64,000 nt of DNA from Rhizobium sp. Root482 (lineage in GTDB: Bacteria; Pseudomonadota; Alphaproteobacteria; Rhizobiales; Rhizobiaceae), in assembly GCF_001426565.1 (NCBI RefSeq), contig NZ_LMFA01000002.1, forward strand, positions 79,404 to 143,403. The letters are read 5' to 3'. Within the stretch, counting starts at the first letter, position 1; each line of letters starts with the position of its first letter. The translations under genes and the position numbers were made by a program. Below the pieces are notes generated by a model. It worked only from the letters and a program-made list of their open reading frames with translations. It ran no database searches and was not told the origin of the DNA. This document shows, piece after piece, positions 17,924 to 27,807 of this stretch.

Positions 17924-19006
17924 ATGTCGGACGATCAGGACAAGGACAGCAAAACAGAATCTCCGACCGAGAAAAAGCTGTCCGATGCCGTGGAGAAGGG
18001 CAATACGCCGTTTTCACGCGAAGTGACCATGTTTGCTTCGACCATCGCCATCTACATCTTCATCGTGTTCTTCCTGCCACAGGGCTTCGTCGCCATCGCC
18101 GAAACGCTGAAGGATATTTTCGAGCAGCCTGAAGCCTGGCGCCTCGAGACATCGACGGATGTGGTGGCGCTGATCATGCTTGTTTTCGCCAAGGCCGGCA
18201 CGCTGCTCATACCGTTCTTCGTGCTTTTGATCGTCTTCGGGATAGGTTCGTCTGTCCTGCAGAACCTGCCGACGCCGGTGCTCGACCGCATCCAGCCGAA
18301 GATGAACCGCATTTCGCCCATCGCGGGCTTCAAACGGATCTACGGCGTGCAGGGCCTCGTCGAATTTTCCAAGGCATTGTTCAAGATCCTGATCGTTTCG
18401 GCCATCATCGTGCTCACCCTGTGGAACGACTACTACGCCTCGCTCGATTCGATGTTTTCCGATCCGCTGACGATTTTTTCCGTCATGTCGGGCGATCTCA
18501 ACCAGATCATGATCGTCATCCTGATTTCCACCTGCATCATCGCGGTGGCGGATTTTTTCTGGACCCGGCACCACTGGTACACCGAGCTGAGAATGACGAA
18601 GCAGGAGGTCAAGGAGGAGTTGAAGCAATCGCAGGGCGACCCGATCGTGCGGGCCCGGCTGCGTTCCATCGCCCGCGACCGGGCGCGCCGGCGCATGATC
18701 ACTTCGGTCCCCCGCGCCACGCTCGTCATCGCCAATCCGACCCATTTTGCCGTGGCGCTGCGCTATGTGCGCGAGGAGGGCGACGCTCCGACGGTGGTTG
18801 CCAAGGGCCAGGATCTGGTGGCGCTCAAAATCCGCGAGATCGCCGAGGAAAACGGCATCCCGGTTTTCGAGGATCCGCCCCTCGCCCGCTCAATGTTTGC
18901 GCAAGTCTCGGTGGATAGTGTCATTCCACCGGTGTTTTACAAGGCGGTCGCCGAACTCATCCACCGGATCTATGCAACGCAGCCGAACACGAAACGGATG
19001 ACGTAA
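17924..19006 (+). CDS. flhB: Flagellar export switch protein FlhB
   Basis: Inner-membrane export component that switches substrate specificity from rod/hook to filament. It has 360 residues. The N-terminal [22 protein letters not shown] motif and four membrane helices (about 34-55, 85-110, 150-175, 190-215) are followed by the cytoplasmic domain with the autocleavage site NPTH at 271-274. The 133-nt gap after fliG has no gene. Confidence 0.96.
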   Translation: MSDDQDKDSKTESPTEKKLSDAVEKGNTPFSREVTMFASTIAIYIFIVFFLPQGFVAIAETLKDIFEQPEAWRLETSTDVVALIMLVFAKAGTLLIPFFVLLIVFGIGSSVLQNLPTPVLDRIQPKMNRISPIAGFKRIYGVQGLVEFSKALFKILIVSAIIVLTLWNDYYASLDSMFSDPLTIFSVMSGDLNQIMIVILISTCIIAVADFFWTRHHWYTELRMTKQEVKEELKQSQGDPIVRARLRSIARDRARRRMITSVPRATLVIANPTHFAVALRYVREEGDAPTVVAKGQDLVALKIREIAEENGIPVFEDPPLARSMFAQVSVDSVIPPVFYKAVAELIHRIYATQPNTKRMT

Positions 19007-19011
19007 TCCCG

Positions 19012-19452
19012 ATGAAAAAATGCGAATATTCGGAACAACGCGAGAAAATAGTAGCCGATGCCATCCGTCCCGTTGCGACGGAATTGCGGCTGATCGATGC
19101 CGCCGACTTCATTGCCCTTTTACGTTTTGAATCGCATGGGAGCCTGTCCGACCTGGTCTCCTCCGCCGCGGAACTTTATTTTCTTCCCGGGACGGTCAAT
19201 TTCGGTATCGGCGGCAATTATTCGCTGGACTGGGACACGCAGCCGGAGGTCGTTCTGGACCTGGAGCTGAAGCCGGATGGCGTTACCGTCTATGCGCAGT
19301 TGGCGCTCGGAAAAGACCAGGCCGGCCTGGAAATCAACCATATCGCCTTTCAAAGGCCTTCCGCCGACCCGGACGAAAACACGGCATTTCTTGCCCGCAG
19401 CCTCGATGCGGCGAAATTCGTCAAGTCCTACCCGGTCGCTCTTGCGAGTTGA
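19012..19452 (+). CDS. Unknown small protein downstream of flhB
   Basis: I do not recognise this 146-residue protein. It starts 5 nt after flhB, so it should be co-transcribed with the motA-flhB operon. There is no signal peptide or membrane helix. The middle reads like a small beta-rich domain (ELYFLPGTVNFGIGGNYSLDWDTQ followed by VVLDLELKPDGVTVYAQLALGKDQAG), and the end (ENTAFLARSLDAAKFVKSYP) is helical. A flagellar or regulatory role is inferred from position only. Confidence 0.7.
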   Translation: MKKCEYSEQREKIVADAIRPVATELRLIDAADFIALLRFESHGSLSDLVSSAAELYFLPGTVNFGIGGNYSLDWDTQPEVVLDLELKPDGVTVYAQLALGKDQAGLEINHIAFQRPSADPDENTAFLARSLDAAKFVKSYPVALAS

Positions 19453-19507
19453 GACCGGCACGAGTTGAGATCGGGGCGAGTTAGTCCGGGCAAGTTGGGA
19501 CCGGCTG
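19446..19507. repeat. Imperfect tandem repeat of 15-16 bp, about four copies
   Basis: Four adjacent units start GAGTTGAGACCGGCAC (19446), GAGTTGAGATCGGGGC (19462), GAGTTAGTCCGGGCA (19478) and AGTTGGGACCGGCTG (19493). The first unit contains the stop codon of the preceding gene. The array lies between convergent genes (the flhB operon and visR). It has no clear stem-loop; its role is unknown. Confidence 0.7.
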
Positions 19508-19533
19508 TCGGCCATGACGGCCGGAACGTCAGA

Positions 19534-20277
19534 TCAGCTGATATATCCAAGACGGATGGCCTTGGCGATCGCCTGGATTCGGTTGACCGAATCCAACTTG
19601 GTCGTCGCGGCGCCCAGATAGGCGTTCACCGTATGCACCGACAGGCCCATCTTTTCAGCGATTTCCTCGCTGATATAGCCGTCGCCGGCCATTTGCAGGC
19701 AGCCGATCTCACGATCACTGAGCGATTCGGCCGGCAGCATGCGCCGCTCGTCGGCCGCGAGCAGATCCGTCATGATCTGGCAGCAGCGGCCATGCAGGTC
19801 GATGATGGTTTCGCTCGTCAGGTCCATATAGGTCCCGGTAAAAACGACATAGCCATTGCCTTGCGCGCCCAGCCGGACTGGAAAGGCGATGCCGGAGCAG
19901 GACAGCAGGCTTGCCGGGAGGCGATGGGTAAAGCGTCCGAAATCCGGCGTTTCGGCGATCTGCCGTTCGCCCATGCCGTTCCACAGGACCGGCAGCAACG
20001 ACGTGTCCAGATGCGCGAGCATCTCCGCGCCATAGGCCGCCGTCAGCTCGCTTGCGGCGGTCTCGGTGGCAGCGCCCCAGCTGTCGAGAACGCAGATCAG
20101 CTTTCGCGAGGCGGGCAGGCCGGTGCCGCTCATCCGAAGGACCGCAAAATTCTTCGCGTTGACCTGCTTCTGCATGCTCTGCAGCCGGGCCACGAGCGTT
20201 GCGGCCCGCGACGCACGCGCTTGCAGCCTTGTGCCCTTGCCATCGTCGGCGGTGCGCGTATTCGGGATGAAATTCAT
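19534..20277 (-). CDS. visR: LuxR-type master regulator of motility VisR
   Basis: Partner of VisN; the two form a regulator at the top of the rhizobial flagellar hierarchy and activate rem. The protein is 247 residues from the ATG at 20277, chosen because AGGGACC precedes it, it follows the visN stop by 10 nt, and this is the usual VisR length. The C-terminal LuxR helix-turn-helix reads LSDREIGCLQMAGDGYISEEIAEKMGLSVHTVNAYL. The N-terminal sensor domain (about 20-165) is of the autoinducer-binding type but no ligand is known. Confidence 0.93.
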   Translation of the reverse strand: MNFIPNTRTADDGKGTRLQARASRAATLVARLQSMQKQVNAKNFAVLRMSGTGLPASRKLICVLDSWGAATETAASELTAAYGAEMLAHLDTSLLPVLWNGMGERQIAETPDFGRFTHRLPASLLSCSGIAFPVRLGAQGNGYVVFTGTYMDLTSETIIDLHGRCCQIMTDLLAADERRMLPAESLSDREIGCLQMAGDGYISEEIAEKMGLSVHTVNAYLGAATTKLDSVNRIQAIAKAIRLGYIS

Positions 20278-20287
20278 ATCCGGGTCC

Positions 20288-21028
20288 CTATACGAGATTG
20301 TTGCGCACCGCATAGGCAATTGCCTCGGAGCGGGTCTTTGTCGCCGTCTTGCGCATCACGCTGGTGATGTAATTGTTGATGGTGTTGCGGGAAATTCCCA
20401 GAATCACCGCGATCTCGTCGCTGGTCTTGCCCTCGGAAATCCAGAAGAGGCATTCAAGCTCGCGTTCGGTCAGATCGAAATCCCGGTCGGTGCGAACAGT
20501 GCGATCGCCGGTAAAGCTTGCGAAATAGCCGGTCAGCAGGCCGACGTCGCGCAGGCTGTCCTGCGAAAGAATGATGTCCTCGGGAAAAAGCAGCATCAGC
20601 GCCAGTCGTGCCCGCCCGACATTAAAGGTGATGGCGCAGTATTCGCGGCTCGTGCCCCGGGCGACGTCGATATCGTCCGGCAAGCTCAGGAATACCGGCT
20701 GCATCACGGAGAGGCATTTTTCCATCTCGTTGGTCTTGGCGTGGAGCTGCGACATCACCTTGCCGAGGCGCCTTACGACATCGAAAGGCCAGTTCGAACA
20801 GACGACGAAATCCAGGCCGTCATCCTGCGACAGGTCATAGCGCGCCAAGAGATGATGAGTGGCTCCGACATAATCGGTCAGCGCGGCAAGCCCCTTGGCA
20901 AGATTGCCTCGCTCGGCGAACTCTCCAAGCTTACGGATGAGCTGTTCCTTGACGAGTGCCCGTCCGGCGCCACGTGCAGTGGTAACCGGCGCCGGCCAGG
21001 CCGCAATCTCTGTTTGCAGAGCATCCAT
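20288..21028 (-). CDS. visN: LuxR-type master regulator of motility VisN
   Basis: Upstream partner of visR. The ATG at 21028 gives 246 residues (MDALQTEIAAWPAPV) with GGGGGTAAAG as ribosome-binding site; the longer open frame to 21169 reads into AT-rich leader DNA. The C terminus is a LuxR HTH (LTERELECLFWISEGKTSDEIAVILGISRNTINNYI) and the N terminus a ligand-binding-like domain. The terminator after fliF and the long upstream region indicate that visN-visR are transcribed from their own promoter. Confidence 0.93.
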   Translation of the reverse strand: MDALQTEIAAWPAPVTTARGAGRALVKEQLIRKLGEFAERGNLAKGLAALTDYVGATHHLLARYDLSQDDGLDFVVCSNWPFDVVRRLGKVMSQLHAKTNEMEKCLSVMQPVFLSLPDDIDVARGTSREYCAITFNVGRARLALMLLFPEDIILSQDSLRDVGLLTGYFASFTGDRTVRTDRDFDLTERELECLFWISEGKTSDEIAVILGISRNTINNYITSVMRKTATKTRSEAIAYAVRNNLV

Positions 21029-21894
21029 GACTTTACCCCCGTGACGGATTCGTCCGTGCCCACTCAAGCGCCTTGCCTGCCGCCTCCGGCAATTGTGTCG
21101 AGGCTTTTCCGCCTTGCCTCGCACAGCGCAAATGGGAACGCGAATCACTCCATAAAATGTACATCGCACCCTGCGAAAAACTACCGCCCTCTTCTCGGGA
21201 TTTACTTTTGCGTCTTTCCGTGAGTCGATTCGACACGGCGGCGCGGATCATCGCGTTAAAGAGGCTGCCGGTCTGAGGCTCGAATTCTCAACCCTCTGAA
21301 TAGTAATATAAATTTTTCAAAAGCCACGGCCGGGTTGTGCCTTTTTTGATGCAATTTCCGCCTTCGGCACGCTGAAAAGCCGCAAAAATCGGGCCGCAAA
21401 TCACCAAATTTGGCCCAATATCGCGATTGTCAAGAATCCATTTTTTTATTTGTCTTTTCGGATGTTGCCAAATTGCAGCAGCATCATTTGCCCTGTTGCT
21501 TGATTGCGCTATGAAGGAATCGCCAGGAAGTCGCAACTATTGTTTCTGTATTACGCCATCAGACATGAATCACTGCGGATCAGGCGATTCAATACTCTTG
21601 CGCGGAACCGCAACAGGCGAGATGAACGGCCCTCGCCTCAGGAAAAGATTAACGATTTGTTAAATATAATGAATCCGTACGCCAGCGATTAGCCCCGTCA
21701 CGGGATCATGATTCTTTCCGCCGTGCCGACAGGGACAGGCAATACAGGAAATCCGGCGATATCTATTTCAACCGCGGCAGATGCGAGCAGCTTCAGGCAC
21801 ACCCGCCGCCGCCTGCAAGCGATGCCGTCAATCGGCCCGCCAGTCTGTGCGGCGGCAATTTCAGGTTGACCTGCTTCTTCCGAGGAGCCGAAAC
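21029..21894. promoter_or_regulatory. Long AT-rich region upstream of visN
   Basis: About 870 nt without a convincing gene separate visN from the fliF terminator. The stretch from about 21280 to 21680 is clearly AT-richer than its surroundings, with several A/T runs (for example at 21438-21455 and 21305-21320). No open frame here has recognisable protein features. A long, AT-rich region before master-regulator genes is a likely site for several regulators and perhaps a long leader. Confidence 0.5.
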
Positions 21895-21898
21895 GAAA

Positions 21899-21918
21899 AA
21901 CCCGCCGGAAGGGCGGGT
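21899..21918 (-). terminator. Rho-independent terminator after fliF
   Basis: A compact stem (ACCCGCC at 21900-21906 pairing with GGCGGGT at 21912-21918) with a small loop is followed on the minus strand by TTTTTCG. It is about 35 nt beyond the fliF stop and separates fliF from the visNR region. Confidence 0.9.
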
Positions 21919-21951
21919 CTCGTCGGTGCGTTGTCGGTGGGGCGAGAACCT

Positions 21952-23637
21952 TTATGCGGCTTTTTCGACGGCCCATTTTCGCAGGATTTTGGCAGCGCGT
22001 TCCTCGCTGATCTCGACCATGCGGCCGAGCCTGCGCTCCGGGCCTTCCTTGACCCGGCGGTTGAAGGCACCATCGCCATCCTCTCCCAGGCTGAGCAGGT
22101 CGTCGGTGCTGTCGAAGCCGAAGTCGGAACCGAAGCCCTCCATGAGCGCGCCGCCTGCCCCGCCCGTGCCGGCCGGCGAGAAGTCCGGCAGTTCCAGGCC
22201 GGCCACCTCGTTTTCGGCCAGTGCCGCTCCGCCGCCCACGCCCATCGAGCGAGCCAGCGGACGAAGCCCCATCCACACCACCAGGAAAGCCACGGCAACG
22301 AAGGCAAGTGCGTTGATGATGCCGCCAAGATTGCGCGTCAAGGTTTCCATGACGCTGGGGCCGAGAACGGGCTCGTTGAGCAGTTCGGTATCGATGAAAT
22401 CCATCGCCGTCAGCGTGATGATATCGCCGCGCGCCGGATCAAGGCCGACGGCCGAAGCGACGATCTTCTGCATGTCGGCGATATAGGCGTCGATCTTCGC
22501 CTGGTCGGCACCCTCGCCCACCATGGCGGCAACCCGGCCGCGATTGACGACGACGGCGACCGACAGTTTTTCGAGCGTATAGCCGTTCTTAACGGTCGCA
22601 ACAGTCTTCGAGTTGATCTCGTAGTTGGTCTGCTCTTCCTTCTTCTCGGCCTGGTCGTTCGACTGGGGGCCGGTGGCGCCGCCCTGCGGGGCAGCCTGGG
22701 GAACGTTCTGCTGCACGGTGGCAGCATTGTCGGGCTGCTGCTGGCTGGACTTCTGCTCTTCCTTGATGACCCGCGTCGAACGCTCGACGCGCGATTCCGG
22801 ATCGAACACCGTTTCCTGGATCTGCCGCGTGTCGGTGTTCAGCTTGGCGGTGACGCTGGAGCGGAAATTGTCCATGCCGAGGAAGGGCGCGAGCGCCTTG
22901 TCGATATTGCTTTCGATTTCCTTCTGGACGTTCTGGATGATCCCCAGCGACTGGTTCATCGCGCTGTTGGCGGGATCATCGCCGGTCGCCAGCAACTGGC
23001 CGGCCGAATCGAGAATTGTCACATCGTCGATGTTGAGGCCCGGAACGGACGAAGCCACCAGATGGCGGATGGATGCCGCGGCATTGCGGCCGATATTGGC
23101 GCTGGCCCGGATCATCACCGAAGCCGTCGGATTCTGTTCCGCTTTCCGGAAACTGCCGCGATCGGCCATGACGATATGGACGCGAGCGGCCGAGATGCCC
23201 GAAATCTGCTGGATGGTACGGGCAATTTCTCCTTCGAGCGCGCGCACTCTCGTCACTTCCTGCATGAACGAGGTCAGGCCAAGCGAACCGACATTGTCGA
23301 AGAGCTCGTAACCGGCATTGGCGCTGTTGGGCAGGCCGCGCTCGGCGAGATAAAGCCGGGACTTGCCGGTCATGCCCACGGGCACCTGAAGGCTCGTGCC
23401 ATCGGCGCCGACTTGGAAATCCATATTGGCTTCGGCGAGCGCGACACTGACCTGGTTGAGGTCGCTGGCGTCCAGCCCGACGTAAAGCGTTTCATAGGAA
23501 GGTTTGTTGACATAGAGCCCGGCACCGAGAACGAGCGCGACCGCGACCACTCCCACCGAAATCAGCGCGATGAGCTTGCCTTGTCCGAGATTGGCCAGAT
23601 TCTTCGTGACCGTCGAAAGTTGATCCAACAGATTCAT
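21952..23637 (-). CDS. fliF: Flagellar MS-ring protein FliF
   Basis: Forms the MS ring in the inner membrane, the base for the rod, switch and export gate. It has 561 residues with a first membrane helix at about 20-42 (GKLIALISVGVVAVALVLGAGLYV), the periplasmic YscJ/FliF domain with ALEGEIARTIQQI and HIVMADRGSFRKAEQNPTASVMI, and a second helix near 440-462. The C-terminal tail carries the FliG-binding end (EERAAKILRKWAVEKAA). The gene is monocistronic: a terminator follows it and a 310-nt gap precedes it. Confidence 0.96.
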   Translation of the reverse strand: MNLLDQLSTVTKNLANLGQGKLIALISVGVVAVALVLGAGLYVNKPSYETLYVGLDASDLNQVSVALAEANMDFQVGADGTSLQVPVGMTGKSRLYLAERGLPNSANAGYELFDNVGSLGLTSFMQEVTRVRALEGEIARTIQQISGISAARVHIVMADRGSFRKAEQNPTASVMIRASANIGRNAAASIRHLVASSVPGLNIDDVTILDSAGQLLATGDDPANSAMNQSLGIIQNVQKEIESNIDKALAPFLGMDNFRSSVTAKLNTDTRQIQETVFDPESRVERSTRVIKEEQKSSQQQPDNAATVQQNVPQAAPQGGATGPQSNDQAEKKEEQTNYEINSKTVATVKNGYTLEKLSVAVVVNRGRVAAMVGEGADQAKIDAYIADMQKIVASAVGLDPARGDIITLTAMDFIDTELLNEPVLGPSVMETLTRNLGGIINALAFVAVAFLVVWMGLRPLARSMGVGGGAALAENEVAGLELPDFSPAGTGGAGGALMEGFGSDFGFDSTDDLLSLGEDGDGAFNRRVKEGPERRLGRMVEISEERAAKILRKWAVEKAA

Positions 23638-23883
23638 TCTGTTTCCGCACCCAGTGGCGCATGTTCATTCAGGCAACATCGCCTGGAAGAACAAACATGC
23701 GCAGATCCAAACATCAGGTTTTCTGGATCGATCCGACGCATGTGGCTTCGTCAAAAATCACGCGCAAATCTACCAGTCCCGATTGACACCGTAGAGGCTG
23801 AAACTTGCGCGAACTTGTCTTGAAAGGCCGCCTCCATCGCAGGAACCGGCAGCGTCCGGTTCTGATCGGGTGCCAAAATGCAT

Positions 23884-23915
23884 CCGCCGCCTCACGACAT
23901 TGTCGAGGGCGGCGG
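23884..23915 (-). terminator. Terminator of the che operon
   Basis: A GC-rich stem (CCGCCGCCTC at 23884-23893 with GAGGGCGGCGG at 23905-23915, one bulged base) is followed on the minus strand by ATTTTGG. It lies about 30 nt past the cheT stop codon, between cheT and the fliF promoter region (23638-23880, no gene). Confidence 0.75.
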
Positions 23916-23947
23916 CGAGATCGGGAGAATCGGATGGAACGTGACGG

Positions 23948-24340
23948 CTAGAAAGCCTCGAAATCTCCGGCCTCTTCGGTCAGCGGCTGCGAATGGCCAT
24001 GACGCAGCATTCCGTTGCCGAGCGATGTCTTCATGTCGGCAAGCTTGACCAGATTGAGGGCGGTCGTGACATCCACCAGCCAGGATTGCGGAATGGTGGC
24101 GGTGACCGTATCGATGAATTCGGCGAGGCCGCGCGTTTTTTGCACGGCAAGATCGATCCCCTGCAGAACCTTGATGCGATCGGCCGATTCCAGAAGCGCT
24201 TCGCCATGCATGTCGTTCAGCATGGGTTCGATCCGTTCGATCAGATAGGCCACGTCATAGAGTTCCGAGACGATGCGCATCATCACGTCCGGCAGCGCTT
24301 CATCGATGTGAGGCATGTGGCTTTTCAGTTCGGTCAACAT
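23948..24340 (-). CDS. cheT: Chemotaxis protein CheT
   Basis: Last gene of the rhizobial che operon. It is 130 residues, all-helical, without membrane segments. In Sinorhizobium and Agrobacterium a small gene of this length, cheT, lies after cheD and is needed for full chemotaxis; its biochemical role is not settled. The sequence has an acidic, coiled-coil-prone middle (MLNDMHGEALLESADRIKVLQGIDLAVQ). The identification rests on position and length rather than a strong motif. Confidence 0.8.
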   Translation of the reverse strand: MLTELKSHMPHIDEALPDVMMRIVSELYDVAYLIERIEPMLNDMHGEALLESADRIKVLQGIDLAVQKTRGLAEFIDTVTATIPQSWLVDVTTALNLVKLADMKTSLGNGMLRHGHSQPLTEEAGDFEAF

Positions 24341-24436
24341 TACTCATCCTCACGCTGTCAATCATTGCCGTTCCCCGCCGAACGGCCAACTCTAAAAAAT
24401 TCCGTCAGAGCGGCAACGGCCACAGGCCGGCAGCCG

Positions 24437-24991
24437 CTAGAAAAACTCGATCGCATTTTCCACTGGCTTGGGCACAGGCCGCGGGCGCTGTTCTTGGGCC
24501 ACCGCCTTTTGCGCCTCGACGCCGGTCAGTGCATATTGCCGGGCGCGGCCGCTCAGGGGCCAGTATTCGAGCTTGCGGCCATGATCGCCGCCGGTGCTTT
24601 CACCCACGATCTGGATGCCCTCGTCCATGAGGAACTGCCGCGCGAACAGCGCATTCTGCTCGCCGACATTTGAAAATCGCGCGATCGTCTTCGCACCACC
24701 GAAAATCTTCGCCTCCAGCCGCTCGCGGCGCGCGCCCTTCTTGAGGAGCCCGTTGATCAGCAATTCCATCAGATGCACGCCATAACGCGTTGCGTCGCCA
24801 CCCGAGGAAAGCGCATCCGCCGAACCCGGCAGCAGGAAATGGTTCATGCCACCTACGCCTGCGAGCGGATCACGCAGGCAGGCGGCGACGCAGGAGCCGA
24901 GAATGGTCGAGAGAACGACCTCCGGATCGCTGACGACCTTCCATTCCCCCTGAATGACATGCACGCGTTTGGACGCAGTCTCATTGATCAT
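24437..24991 (-). CDS. cheD: Chemoreceptor glutamine deamidase CheD
   Basis: Deamidates receptor glutamines and can interact with the CheC/CheY system. It has 184 residues with the family core: [28 protein letters not shown], which holds the catalytic Cys and His, and a Thr in the adjacent strand. It overlaps cheY2 by 4 nt. A 96-nt gap separates it from cheT. Confidence 0.94.
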   Translation of the reverse strand: MINETASKRVHVIQGEWKVVSDPEVVLSTILGSCVAACLRDPLAGVGGMNHFLLPGSADALSSGGDATRYGVHLMELLINGLLKKGARRERLEAKIFGGAKTIARFSNVGEQNALFARQFLMDEGIQIVGESTGGDHGRKLEYWPLSGRARQYALTGVEAQKAVAQEQRPRPVPKPVENAIEFF

Positions 24992-25377
24992 TTCAATGCC
25001 CCGAACACGGCCTCAATCGCAGCCTTCATTTTTTCGATGGTGAAGGGCTTGGCCAGCACATTGTTGGCGCCAAGGGCGGCCGCCTTCGTCACCAGCGCGC
25101 GATCGCCCTGCGCCGTCAGCATGATGAAGGCCGCCTTTTTCGTGGCCGGATTGCTGCGCACGGCCTGAAGCAGGCCAAGACCATCCATCTTCGGCATGTT
25201 GAAGTCGGAAATAACCAGATGATGCGGTTGCTGGGCCATGATCTTGGCACCCTGTTCGCCATCGCCGGCGACAGTGATCTGCTTGAAGCCGAGCTGTTGC
25301 AGCGCATCGCCCAGAAGCAAACGGCTGGTGACCTGATCATCGACGATCAAGACTTTGATTTTTTCCGCTAGGGACAT
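24988..25377 (-). CDS. cheY2: Response regulator CheY2 (motor-binding)
   Basis: Single receiver domain, 129 residues. The phospho-acceptor is Asp58 (in [13 protein letters not shown]), with the acidic pair Asp13-Asp14, Thr/Ser and Lys109 in the usual places. In Sinorhizobium CheY2 is the main regulator that acts on the motor, with CheY1 as phosphate sink; this identity is by position. The start shares one base with the cheB stop (TAATG). Confidence 0.93.
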   Translation of the reverse strand: MSLAEKIKVLIVDDQVTSRLLLGDALQQLGFKQITVAGDGEQGAKIMAQQPHHLVISDFNMPKMDGLGLLQAVRSNPATKKAAFIMLTAQGDRALVTKAAALGANNVLAKPFTIEKMKAAIEAVFGALK

Positions 25378-26432
25378 TATTCGATTCCTTCTCTTCGGGC
25401 GGTGGTGCTTTTCAATACTTCTTCCCCGATTGAGCTGAGGGGCAGTTGGGTTTCGACGGCGCCCATTTCATGGGCAACCCTCGGCATTCCATACACGACG
25501 CAGGTTTTTTCATTCTGACCGAATGTGCGGGCACCCGCGCGGCGCATTTTCAAGAGCCCGGCGGCGCCGTCGCGGCCCATTCCGGTAAGGATCACGCCCA
25601 CGGCGTTACGGCCGGCGAGTTCGGCCACCGAATCGAACAGCATGTCGACCGACGGGCGATGGCCATTGACCGGCTCGCGGTCGAGCAGCCGGCAACTGGG
25701 CGAGGAGGGATTGACGACCTGAAGGTGGCGGTCGCCACCGGGCGCCAGGTAAATCTTGCCCACTTCCAGCCTGGCACCGTCGGTCGCTTCGGCTACGGTC
25801 GGCGCGCACAAGCGGTTCAGTCGCTCGGCAAAGCTCTTCGTGAACGTATGCGGCATGTGCTGGGTAATCACCGTCGGCGGGCAATTGGCCGGAAATTTCT
25901 GCAGTACCGTGATCAACGCCTCGACGCCGCCGGTGGAAGAGCCGATCGCGATGATCTTCTTTCCCGCCCGGTAATCGGAGACCGTATTGACATTGGCGAC
26001 AGGGGAAGCGGCCACCTTGTTGCCGGTGATGATGTATTTGCGCTGCGAGCGGGCAGCGGCCTTCACCTTTTCCGCGAGATCCGCGAACGGGCTCAGGTCG
26101 CCGGGGAGCGGCTTTCCAACGCAATCGAACGCACCGATTTCCAGAGCCGCGATCGTCGCTTCGGCGCCCTTGTGCGTCAAGGTCGAAACCATGATCACCG
26201 GCATCGGACGCAGCCGCATGATCTTTTCCAGGAATTCCAGCCCGTTCATATTGGGCATCTCGATGTCGAGCGTGATGACGTCGGGATCGAGATCCTTGAT
26301 GGCCTGGCGCGCCTGCATCGCATCGGCCGCCTGGCCGATGACCTCGACGTCCGGATCGCTGCTGAGAACGGCCGTGATCAAGCCGCGCATGGTGGCGGAA
26401 TCATCGACGACGAGAACGCGGGCGGCTGTCAT
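25377..26432 (-). CDS. cheB: Chemotaxis methylesterase/deamidase CheB
   Basis: Adaptation enzyme that removes receptor methyl groups. The ATG at 26432 overlaps the cheR stop by 4 nt; the longer open frame upstream is out-of-frame cheR DNA. The 351-residue product has an N-terminal receiver domain (Asp56 in [13 protein letters not shown]) and a C-terminal esterase domain. The latter carries the catalytic Ser in [10 protein letters not shown], His in [15 protein letters not shown] and Asp in [13 protein letters not shown]. Confidence 0.95.
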   Translation of the reverse strand: MTAARVLVVDDSATMRGLITAVLSSDPDVEVIGQAADAMQARQAIKDLDPDVITLDIEMPNMNGLEFLEKIMRLRPMPVIMVSTLTHKGAEATIAALEIGAFDCVGKPLPGDLSPFADLAEKVKAAARSQRKYIITGNKVAASPVANVNTVSDYRAGKKIIAIGSSTGGVEALITVLQKFPANCPPTVITQHMPHTFTKSFAERLNRLCAPTVAEATDGARLEVGKIYLAPGGDRHLQVVNPSSPSCRLLDREPVNGHRPSVDMLFDSVAELAGRNAVGVILTGMGRDGAAGLLKMRRAGARTFGQNEKTCVVYGMPRVAHEMGAVETQLPLSSIGEEVLKSTTARREGIE

Positions 26433-27337
26433 GAACGCGCCCCCTGCGACCGGCCGGCATGGCGGTAGGTGGTGATGCCGATATTGTCGAAGACGGATTT
26501 CGCTTCGCCCGATACCCGCTCTGAATGGCCGATATAGAGATGTCCTTTCGGCGTGAGCATGCCGGCAAAGCGCGACCAGATCTTCATCTGCGTCTGCTCG
26601 TCGAAATAGATGACGACGTTGCGGCAGAAGATCACGTCGAACTGCCCCTTGAACGGCCATTGCGCCATCAGGTTCAATTCGTTGAAGGTGATCAGCCGCT
26701 TGACCCGATCGTCGATCTGCCACTTCTGGCGCCCGTTGACATCGACCTCGGAAAACCACTGCTTGCGCATGGCCGGGCTCACGGTTTCCAGCGCGGTGGC
26801 ATCATAGGCGCCGGCACGGGCCAGAGCCAGAATCTTCGGATCGATATCGGTCGCCAGGATGCGGAAATCATAGTCGGCGACATTCGGCATCATCGAAAGA
26901 ACCGTCAGCGCGATCGAATAGGGCTCCTGGCCATCCGAACAGGCCGCCGACCAGATGCGCACCCGCCCGCCATTCCTGGCGCGTGCCAAAAGTTCGGGCA
27001 GGACGTCGGACTTCAAATGTTCGAAATGATGGTTCTCACGGAAGAAGCGCGTGAAATTCGTGGTGAGATGGGAAAGCATGTCACGGCGCTCGGCGGCACC
27101 GGCCGGCGAGGACACCAGCTGGCAATATTCGCGAAAGCCGCTCAGGCCGAGATTGCGGATATGTTTGGAAAGCCGCGAATAGACCAGCGAAGCCTTCGTT
27201 TCATTGAGGTAGATGCCCGCATCGGCATAGATCATCGCAGCGATCTCGGTGAGGTCGCGGCGTTTCAACGGATATTCTCCGCTCGCCAGACACTCATCCG
27301 GGGACAGCTTGCTGTCAAAGGCGGCCGGCATGCTCAT
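26429..27337 (-). CDS. cheR: Chemotaxis methyltransferase CheR
   Basis: Uses S-adenosylmethionine to methylate receptor glutamates. It has 302 residues with a helical N domain and the catalytic domain carrying [19 protein letters not shown] (SAM binding) and [17 protein letters not shown]. It overlaps cheW and cheB by 4 nt each. Confidence 0.96.
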   Translation of the reverse strand: MSMPAAFDSKLSPDECLASGEYPLKRRDLTEIAAMIYADAGIYLNETKASLVYSRLSKHIRNLGLSGFREYCQLVSSPAGAAERRDMLSHLTTNFTRFFRENHHFEHLKSDVLPELLARARNGGRVRIWSAACSDGQEPYSIALTVLSMMPNVADYDFRILATDIDPKILALARAGAYDATALETVSPAMRKQWFSEVDVNGRQKWQIDDRVKRLITFNELNLMAQWPFKGQFDVIFCRNVVIYFDEQTQMKIWSRFAGMLTPKGHLYIGHSERVSGEAKSVFDNIGITTYRHAGRSQGARS

Positions 27338-27801
27338 GCAGCTTCACTTTCGGAATGAGGAAAAACGGCGTCCAGCTCGATCAGGCAGATCATCCGCCCC
27401 TCGATCGCGAGGATGCCGCGGGCAAATGTCCGCTCGAATTCGGACGTCATGTCCGGTGTCGGTTGAATATCGTCATCGCTGATCGTCAGGATGTCGGAAA
27501 CGGCCTCTACCAGAAGGCCGACGACCCGCTCCCCGACCTGGGTGACGATGATGACATGGCGTACCGTCGGCTCCGCGGCCCTCATGCCGAGGCGTGCCGA
27601 CAGGTCGATGATCGGCAGGACGGCGCCGCGTAGATTGATGACGCCCAGCACATATTGCGGCGCGTGCGGCATCGGCGTGGCGGGCGTCCAGCCGCGAATT
27701 TCCCGCACGGACATGACGTTGACGCAGAACTCCTGGTTGCCAATCCGGAACGCGATGAGCTCGCGCGCGCCGTTCGGCAGATTTTTTGCGTGAACCGTCA
27801 T
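27334..27801 (-). CDS. cheW: Chemotaxis coupling protein CheW
   Basis: Couples receptors to CheA. It has 155 residues with the CheW core: [46 protein letters not shown] and [19 protein letters not shown]. Presence of cheW between cheA and cheR matches Sinorhizobium and R. leguminosarum rather than Agrobacterium C58, whose che operon lacks it (from memory). Confidence 0.96.
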   Translation of the reverse strand: MTVHAKNLPNGARELIAFRIGNQEFCVNVMSVREIRGWTPATPMPHAPQYVLGVINLRGAVLPIIDLSARLGMRAAEPTVRHVIIVTQVGERVVGLLVEAVSDILTISDDDIQPTPDMTSEFERTFARGILAIEGRMICLIELDAVFPHSESEAA

Positions 27802-27807
27802 GACGTC

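Noticed and set aside
19446..19507. CRISPR-like array
   Set aside because: Units are adjacent without spacers and are only 15-16 bp long; this is a tandem repeat.
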